NCBI GenBank assembly: GCA_937926215.1 | Contig: CALEYA010000041.1 | Span: 1 to 42,276, forward strand | DNA length: 42,276 nt | Direction of reading: 5' to 3' | From: an uncultured Croceitalea sp. | GTDB lineage: Bacteria; Bacteroidota; Bacteroidia; Flavobacteriales; Flavobacteriaceae | Shown here: in pieces, positions 40,901 through 42,276 of the stretch | How positions within the stretch are numbered: the stretch's first letter is position 1 | Layout: each line of letters starts with the position of its first letter | Notes under the pieces: generated by a model | What the model saw: the letters and a program-made list of their open reading frames with translations, nothing else | Database searches by the model: none | Told to the model about the DNA's origin: nothing | Made by a program: the position numbers and the translations under genes

Positions 40901-41713
40901 GTGACCAAAAACATACTTTTTATAGTTCTCTTTTTTCTATCCTTCAGCGTATCGTCACAAAAGACGGAATTCTCCTTGATTTCTTGGAACATAAAAGATT
41001 TTGGTCAAACAAAGAATACGGAAGAGCTTGACAGAATTGCAGAAATTGTGCGTTTTGCAGATGTTATTGCTATTCAAGAGGTCGTAGCAGGTTACGGAGG
41101 GGCTGGCGCCGTTTCTAAATTGGCGGATATATTAAATAGAAAGGGTGCCAAATGGGATTATGCTATTAGTAAGCCCACCAATAGCCCTAAATATGTTACG
41201 GAACGTTACGCTTTTATCTGGAAGACGAAACATATAAAAACAAAAGATAAAGGCTGGTTGCTTGAGGGGTTGGATATTCCAATAGATAGGGAGCCTTTTT
41301 TATTGAACTTTTATCTCAACGAACAAAAAATTGCGGTGGTCAATTTTCATTCCAGACCCTATAACAAAGACCCGGAAAGTGAAATCAAAGCCTTATCGGG
41401 GTTCGTTCTCGATTCGTTAAAAACACCCTTGATCATTGCCGGTGATTTTAATGTGGATGAAAGAAAGCCGATTTTTGATGCCCTAAAATCTGCCGGGTAC
41501 TCATCTGCTATTACCAATCAAAAAACTACTTTAAAAAGAAGTTGCAAACGCCAAAGCTATTTGAACTATCCTATTGATAATATCTTTTTTTCTGATAACA
41601 TCAAAAAGACAGAAGCTGGGGTCATTGATTTCGTAAAGTTTTGTAATCGATTGGAAGAGGCCAGAAAGTTGTCCGATCACCTGCCTGTTTTTTTGAGGTT
41701 TACGTTGGACTAG
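40901..41713 (+). CDS. Secreted endonuclease/exonuclease/phosphatase (DNase I-fold) protein
   Basis: 270 residues from a GTG start; no in-frame ATG gives the signal peptide (NILFIVLFFLSFSVSSQ), so GTG is kept. EEP-superfamily motifs are in order: FSLISWNIKDFG, VIAIQEVV with the catalytic Glu, ERYAFIWK, AVVNFHSRPY, IIAGDFNVDE (Asp-x-Asn) and SDHLPVFLRF (the final Asp-His). All key residues are present. The export signal points to extracellular or periplasmic DNA degradation, such as nutrient scavenging, though phosphatase or sphingomyelinase activity occurs in this fold. It ends 7 bp from the convergent RCK gene. Confidence 0.88.
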   Translation: MTKNILFIVLFFLSFSVSSQKTEFSLISWNIKDFGQTKNTEELDRIAEIVRFADVIAIQEVVAGYGGAGAVSKLADILNRKGAKWDYAISKPTNSPKYVTERYAFIWKTKHIKTKDKGWLLEGLDIPIDREPFLLNFYLNEQKIAVVNFHSRPYNKDPESEIKALSGFVLDSLKTPLIIAGDFNVDERKPIFDALKSAGYSSAITNQKTTLKRSCKRQSYLNYPIDNIFFSDNIKKTEAGVIDFVKFCNRLEEARKLSDHLPVFLRFTLD

Positions 41714-41732
41714 TATCTTTTTAAAAAAGATA
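41714..41732. terminator. AT-rich palindrome between convergent genes, possible bidirectional terminator
   Basis: TATCTTTTT and AAAAAGATA form a perfect 9-bp stem around one A, spanning the whole 7-bp gap and the stop codon of the minus-strand gene. The stem is nearly all A/T and therefore weak, but its position between two convergent stops is suggestive. Confidence 0.35.
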
Positions 41733-42276
41733 GACCAGCCGGTATGTCTCATCCACCACAAAATCGTTTTTAGGAGAGAGAATAGATTGGTTTTTATGGT
41801 CTATTATCCCTAATAAGGTTTGGTTTTGTTCCAAAAGGAACATTTTGATTTCCTTGATCAATGTGGGTTTGAAAAAATTCAGTTCGGACAGGTTTGAACT
41901 TTTTATCCTAGATCCTTCATCACCAAAAAGTTGGTAGAACATTGGGGAAATATTGGGATTATCGATACAGGTAGTTATTATTTTGGCATCGATCAACTCT
42001 TTAAATAAAATTTCATCACCCTGTATTTTATCCTTTATGATTTCTGCATTTATTTCATCGTTAATTTCTGCAATAGTGTGAATATTGGGTGCTTCTTTTT
42101 CTATATGAAAAACGGTCATTACGGTACGTAAATCTACATTACGTGCTGTGTCGTGTTCATTAAATTCTGCAAAGATTATGGCAAATTTCGCCTGTTTTAT
42201 CTTCACCAATTTTAAGGTGTTATAGTCTGTATAATCGGCATTGATATAAATAAGGCCGTCCCTATCTTGTATGGGT
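41721..42276 (-). CDS. RCK (TrkA-N) domain potassium channel-type protein, N-terminus beyond the window
   Basis: The track begins at an internal TTG, but the frame stays open to the window edge (DRDGLIYINADYTDYNTLKLVKI), so this is a 5'-truncated gene of at least 185 codons. GLIYINADYTDYNTL fits the RCK-N strand that follows the nucleotide site. KQAKFAIIFAEFNEHDTARNVDLRTVMTVFHIEK is the classic helix and strand where TrkA-N domains read out redox or nucleotide state. An RCK_C-like tail follows. The ion-pore part, if any, would lie upstream of the edge. Its match with channel-type RCK proteins (GsuK/MthK-like) is from the family pattern. Confidence 0.75.
   Translation of the reverse strand, partial: PIQDRDGLIYINADYTDYNTLKLVKIKQAKFAIIFAEFNEHDTARNVDLRTVMTVFHIEKEAPNIHTIAEINDEINAEIIKDKIQGDEILFKELIDAKIITTCIDNPNISPMFYQLFGDEGSRIKSSNLSELNFFKPTLIKEIKMFLLEQNQTLLGIIDHKNQSILSPKNDFVVDETYRLVYLF

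Noticed and set aside
1-42276. CRISPR arrays, insertion sequences, rRNA and riboswitches
   Set aside because: No regularly spaced repeats, transposase genes, rRNA segments or recognisable aptamer motifs were seen on reading both strands.

Overview
The window looks like a chromosomal segment of a marine-type Flavobacteriaceae (Bacteroidota). Evidence: moderate-to-low G+C, short AT-rich gene gaps without Shine-Dalgarno sequences, one exact Bacteroidota-style -7 element (TAnnTTTG) with a -33 TTG ahead of tRNA-Asp, many secreted beta-barrels ending in an aromatic residue, lipoproteins with Cys-Ser or Cys-Lys-acidic mature ends, and a DUF6913-dapA pair of the kind seen in flavobacteria. The genus cannot be fixed from sequence alone.

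Layout. 1-2.6 kb is housekeeping: 5' end of dapA, a DUF6913 gene coupled to it, accA, and a tRNA-Asp with a broken copy just upstream and a strong terminator. 2.9-3.5 kb is a ParDE-type toxin-antitoxin pair. 3.6-8.9 kb is a plus-strand envelope cluster: two paralogous lipoproteins, a small membrane protein, an HtrA-like protease, an NTF2-like secreted protein, a Spy-like secreted protein, a probable frameshifted secreted peptide gene and a lipoprotein-anchored DUF2235 (Tle1-like) hydrolase. pta-ackA follows (8.9-12.2 kb).

12.3-17.2 kb is a minus-strand operon: a third member of the lipoprotein family, GltS, a PagL-like lipid A deacylase and an SLC13 permease. It is divergent from a membrane-bound LytTR regulator, followed by an AraC-type regulator, an MBL-fold hydrolase and two overlapping outer-membrane barrel genes (20.6-22.4 kb). 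22.6-27.9 kb is a nitrite ammonification unit, nrfH-nrfA-ccsBA, carrying its own haem-attachment machinery.

It abuts, stop to stop, a roughly 10 kb seven-gene minus-strand operon (27.9-37.9 kb): Spy-like protein, TolC fused to a periplasmic-binding-protein-like domain, RND adaptor, RND pump, DUF3575-like barrel, K+ channel and a large barrel-like protein. The right end has a secreted unknown protein, a PNPOx-like flavoprotein, a GNAT acetyltransferase, a secreted DNase I-fold protein and a truncated RCK-domain potassium channel protein.

The strongest leads are the TolC/binding-domain fusion and its operon, the repeated pairing of one lipoprotein family with envelope-modifying enzymes, the Spy-like paralogue shared by two envelope loci, the tRNA-Asp relic whose anticodon arm is replaced by a hairpin, and two diverged copies of a hairpin element in intergenic DNA.
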